Source: Acinetobacter brisouioides (lineage in GTDB: Bacteria > Pseudomonadota > Gammaproteobacteria > Pseudomonadales > Moraxellaceae). From it: a DNA stretch of 64,000 nt. Shown here one piece after another: positions 62,422-64,000 of the stretch (the first letter of the stretch is position 1; each line of letters opens with the position of its first letter). The position numbers and the translations under genes were made by a program. The DNA is taken from NCBI RefSeq assembly GCF_004331075.1, contig NZ_SJNX01000009.1:1-64000 (forward strand), written 5' to 3'. The notes beneath the pieces were generated by a model that was not told the origin of the DNA, did not search any database, and saw only the letters and a program-made list of their open reading frames with translations.

Positions 62422-63699
62422 ATGAGTCAGACTATTCGTCGTGTTGCAATTTTGGGTGGCAATCGGATTCCTTTTGCCCGTTCCAATGGCCCATATTTTA
62501 AAGCCAGTAATGCTGACATGCTCACTGCCGCACTCAATGGATTGATTGAACGTTTCGAGCTACATGGTCAACAACTTGGGGAAGTTGTTGCCGGTGCAGT
62601 CCTTAAACATAGCCGCGACTTTAACCTGACTCGTGAATGTATCTTAAATACGCGGCTTGCAGCAGAAACGCCCGCTTATGATTTACAACAAGCCTGTGGT
62701 ACTGGTCTACAGGCAGCCTTTGCCGTTGCCAATAAAATTGCGCTTGGGCAAATTGAAGTCGGTATCGCAGGTGGTGTCGATACAACCTCCGATGCACCTG
62801 TTGCACTTGGCGATGGCTTACGCAAGGCATTACTTGAACTTAATGTTGCCAAGACTGCAAAAGCCCGTTTACAGGCACTTGCGAGCATTAACTTTAAGAG
62901 CTTGATTGAAGCTCCCAAAAATGGCGAACCACGTACAGGCTTGTCGATGGGTGAGCATGCTGCACTCACCGCTTTAGAATGGGGAATTTCCCGTCAAGCA
63001 CAAGATGAACTCGCCGTTGCCAGCCATCATAAACTGGCAGCCGCTTATGATGCAGGCTTCTTTGACGATTTGGTTACACCGTTTTTAGGTCTAGAACGTG
63101 ACCAAAATTTGCGCCCCGATTCATCTGTAGAAAAACTGGCAACATTACGTCCCGTATTTGGTAAAGGTGACAACGCCACCATGACCGCTGCGAACTCAAC
63201 TCCTTTAACTGACGGGGCTTCATGTGTACTCCTCGCATCGGAAGATTGGGCAAAAGCCCATGGATACGAAGTTCTTGCCTATTTAAGTTTTTCTGAAACT
63301 GCGGCGGTTGACTTCGTCCATAAAAAAGAAGGCTTACTCATGGCACCTGCTTATGCCATGCCACGCATGTTGGCACGTGCCAATCTAACCCTTCAAGATT
63401 TCGATTTTTATGAAATTCACGAAGCTTTTGCTTCTCAGGTTCTCAGCACCTTAAAAGCATGGGAAGATCCAGAGTTTTGCCAGCAGCGCCTAGGTTTAGC
63501 TCAACCGCTTGGACGTATTGATCGCAGTAAGCTCAATGTCAATGGTTCGTCTTTGGCAGCTGGACATCCATTTGCAGCAACAGGTGGGCGCATTTTGGCA
63601 ACCGCGGCCAAACTCATTCACCAAAAAGGTTCTGGACGTGCACTGATTTCGATCTGTGCCGCAGGTGGGCAAGGTGTGACTGCTATCGTTGAGAAATAA
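62422..63699 (+). CDS. Acetyl-CoA C-acyltransferase (thiolase), FadA2/FadI-like
   Basis: A 425-residue thiolase. The acyl-accepting Cys92 (ACGTGLQAAF), HEAFASQ near residue 333 and CAAGGQG near the C-terminus are present. It may split or join 3-oxoacyl-CoA in fatty-acid turnover. AGGA is upstream of the chosen ATG. Its divergent neighbours are a FabG4-like reductase and a MaoC hydratase, so hydration, reduction and thiolysis are encoded together. Confidence 0.9.
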   Translation: MSQTIRRVAILGGNRIPFARSNGPYFKASNADMLTAALNGLIERFELHGQQLGEVVAGAVLKHSRDFNLTRECILNTRLAAETPAYDLQQACGTGLQAAFAVANKIALGQIEVGIAGGVDTTSDAPVALGDGLRKALLELNVAKTAKARLQALASINFKSLIEAPKNGEPRTGLSMGEHAALTALEWGISRQAQDELAVASHHKLAAAYDAGFFDDLVTPFLGLERDQNLRPDSSVEKLATLRPVFGKGDNATMTAANSTPLTDGASCVLLASEDWAKAHGYEVLAYLSFSETAAVDFVHKKEGLLMAPAYAMPRMLARANLTLQDFDFYEIHEAFASQVLSTLKAWEDPEFCQQRLGLAQPLGRIDRSKLNVNGSSLAAGHPFAATGGRILATAAKLIHQKGSGRALISICAAGGQGVTAIVEK

Positions 63700-63721
63700 A
63701 CCTAAAAATAATCTTTATACA

Positions 63722-63760
63722 AAGTAGCCTTACGTGACACGCAAGGCTACTTGTTTGTTT
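63722..63760 (+). terminator. Intrinsic terminator of the thiolase gene
   Basis: AAGTAGCCTT and AAGGCTACTT form a 10-bp stem followed by GTTTGTTTTTT. Confidence 0.88.
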
Positions 63761-63943
63761 TTTATAGCAAGCTTATTATTTTAAAAAAGGATATATTGAA
63801 AATATAGGATGGAATAATAGCAAAGCACAGGATGTGTCAGATAAACAGCAGATAAATCATAATAATAGAAGAAATAATGCATTTGTTGGTTTGAAAATTG
63901 CACTATTTTAGAAAAATATCAACAACGAGAAGGATGAGATTAT

Positions 63944-64000
63944 ATGTATAAAACTGATCACGTTGTTAAAACTTGGAAGTACAGTGCGAGTTCACATTAT
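63944..64000 (+). CDS. Start of an unidentified gene, cut by window edge
   Basis: ATG at 63944 is preceded by AAGGA at a good distance and opens a frame of 19 codons to the window end (MYKTDHVVKTWKYSASSHY). It is too short to name. It lies about 240 bases after the thiolase stop. Confidence 0.4.
   Translation, partial: MYKTDHVVKTWKYSASSHY

Overview
The window is chromosomal DNA from a gamma-proteobacterium that is almost certainly an Acinetobacter. The benzoate/catechol genes (benABCDE, catABC and a BenM-type LysR regulator), the glutaminase-asparaginase, low overall G+C, and the dense core genes with short AT-rich spacers all fit that genus. No tRNA, rRNA, CRISPR array, insertion sequence, prophage or recognisable defence system was seen. 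Most of the window is core metabolism and housekeeping.

Region 1 (1-9114) is one catabolic supercluster on the minus strand: benM (divergent) / catB-catC-catA-benA-benB-benC-benD-benE-catI. It takes up benzoate (BenE), oxidises it to catechol (BenABC, BenD), cleaves the ring (CatA), and converts muconate through CatB and CatC to the CoA-transferase step (CatI, cut by the window edge). A single BenM-type regulator keeps both residues (R160, Y293) tied to benzoate binding. Strong stem-loops sit between catA and benA and between benB and benC.

Region 2 (9431-19153) holds ynfA, clpS-clpA, a coiled-coil membrane protein, argC, a YgjP-type metalloprotease-like gene, rpiA, ilvA and the outer-membrane phospholipase pldA. 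Region 3 (19173-30045) holds a PreP-like M16 protease, a small exported protein, a PfkB sugar/nucleoside kinase with a Rieske protein, a YqiJ-like membrane protein, an acyltransferase, yebC, a DUF347 membrane protein, and an operon-like msrB-gpx-araC-lysE group.

Region 4 (30275-35295) handles amino acids: alaA carrying an unusual N-terminal helical domain, gltP behind a leader that folds into two composite hairpins, and a secreted glutaminase-asparaginase behind about 0.7 kb of very AT-rich DNA. Region 5 (35519-49679) contains dnaE, trmJ-cysE, a TPR-like lipoprotein, cysDN for sulfate activation (CysN has a short tail that looks like a decayed APS kinase), nfsB, a DMT permease, fbaA, a small lipoprotein and pgk.

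Region 6 (49826-59595) contains a DUF2237 gene overlapping a Maf/YceF gene, roxA, two envelope proteins, and an operon dnaX / LMW-PTP / murB / ElyC-like / lysophospholipase-like. Region 7 (59866-63699) is a MaoC hydratase and two-domain FabG divergent from a thiolase, the same order and orientation as htdX-fabG4 / fadA2 of Mycobacterium.

Scattered between genes are copies of a 70-80 bp palindromic element (four seen) and a short motif, CTTAGGCTATT, seen six times outside genes; neither is explained by the coding content. The strongest candidates for something undescribed are this repeat pair, the gltP leader, the alaA N-terminal domain and the CysN tail.
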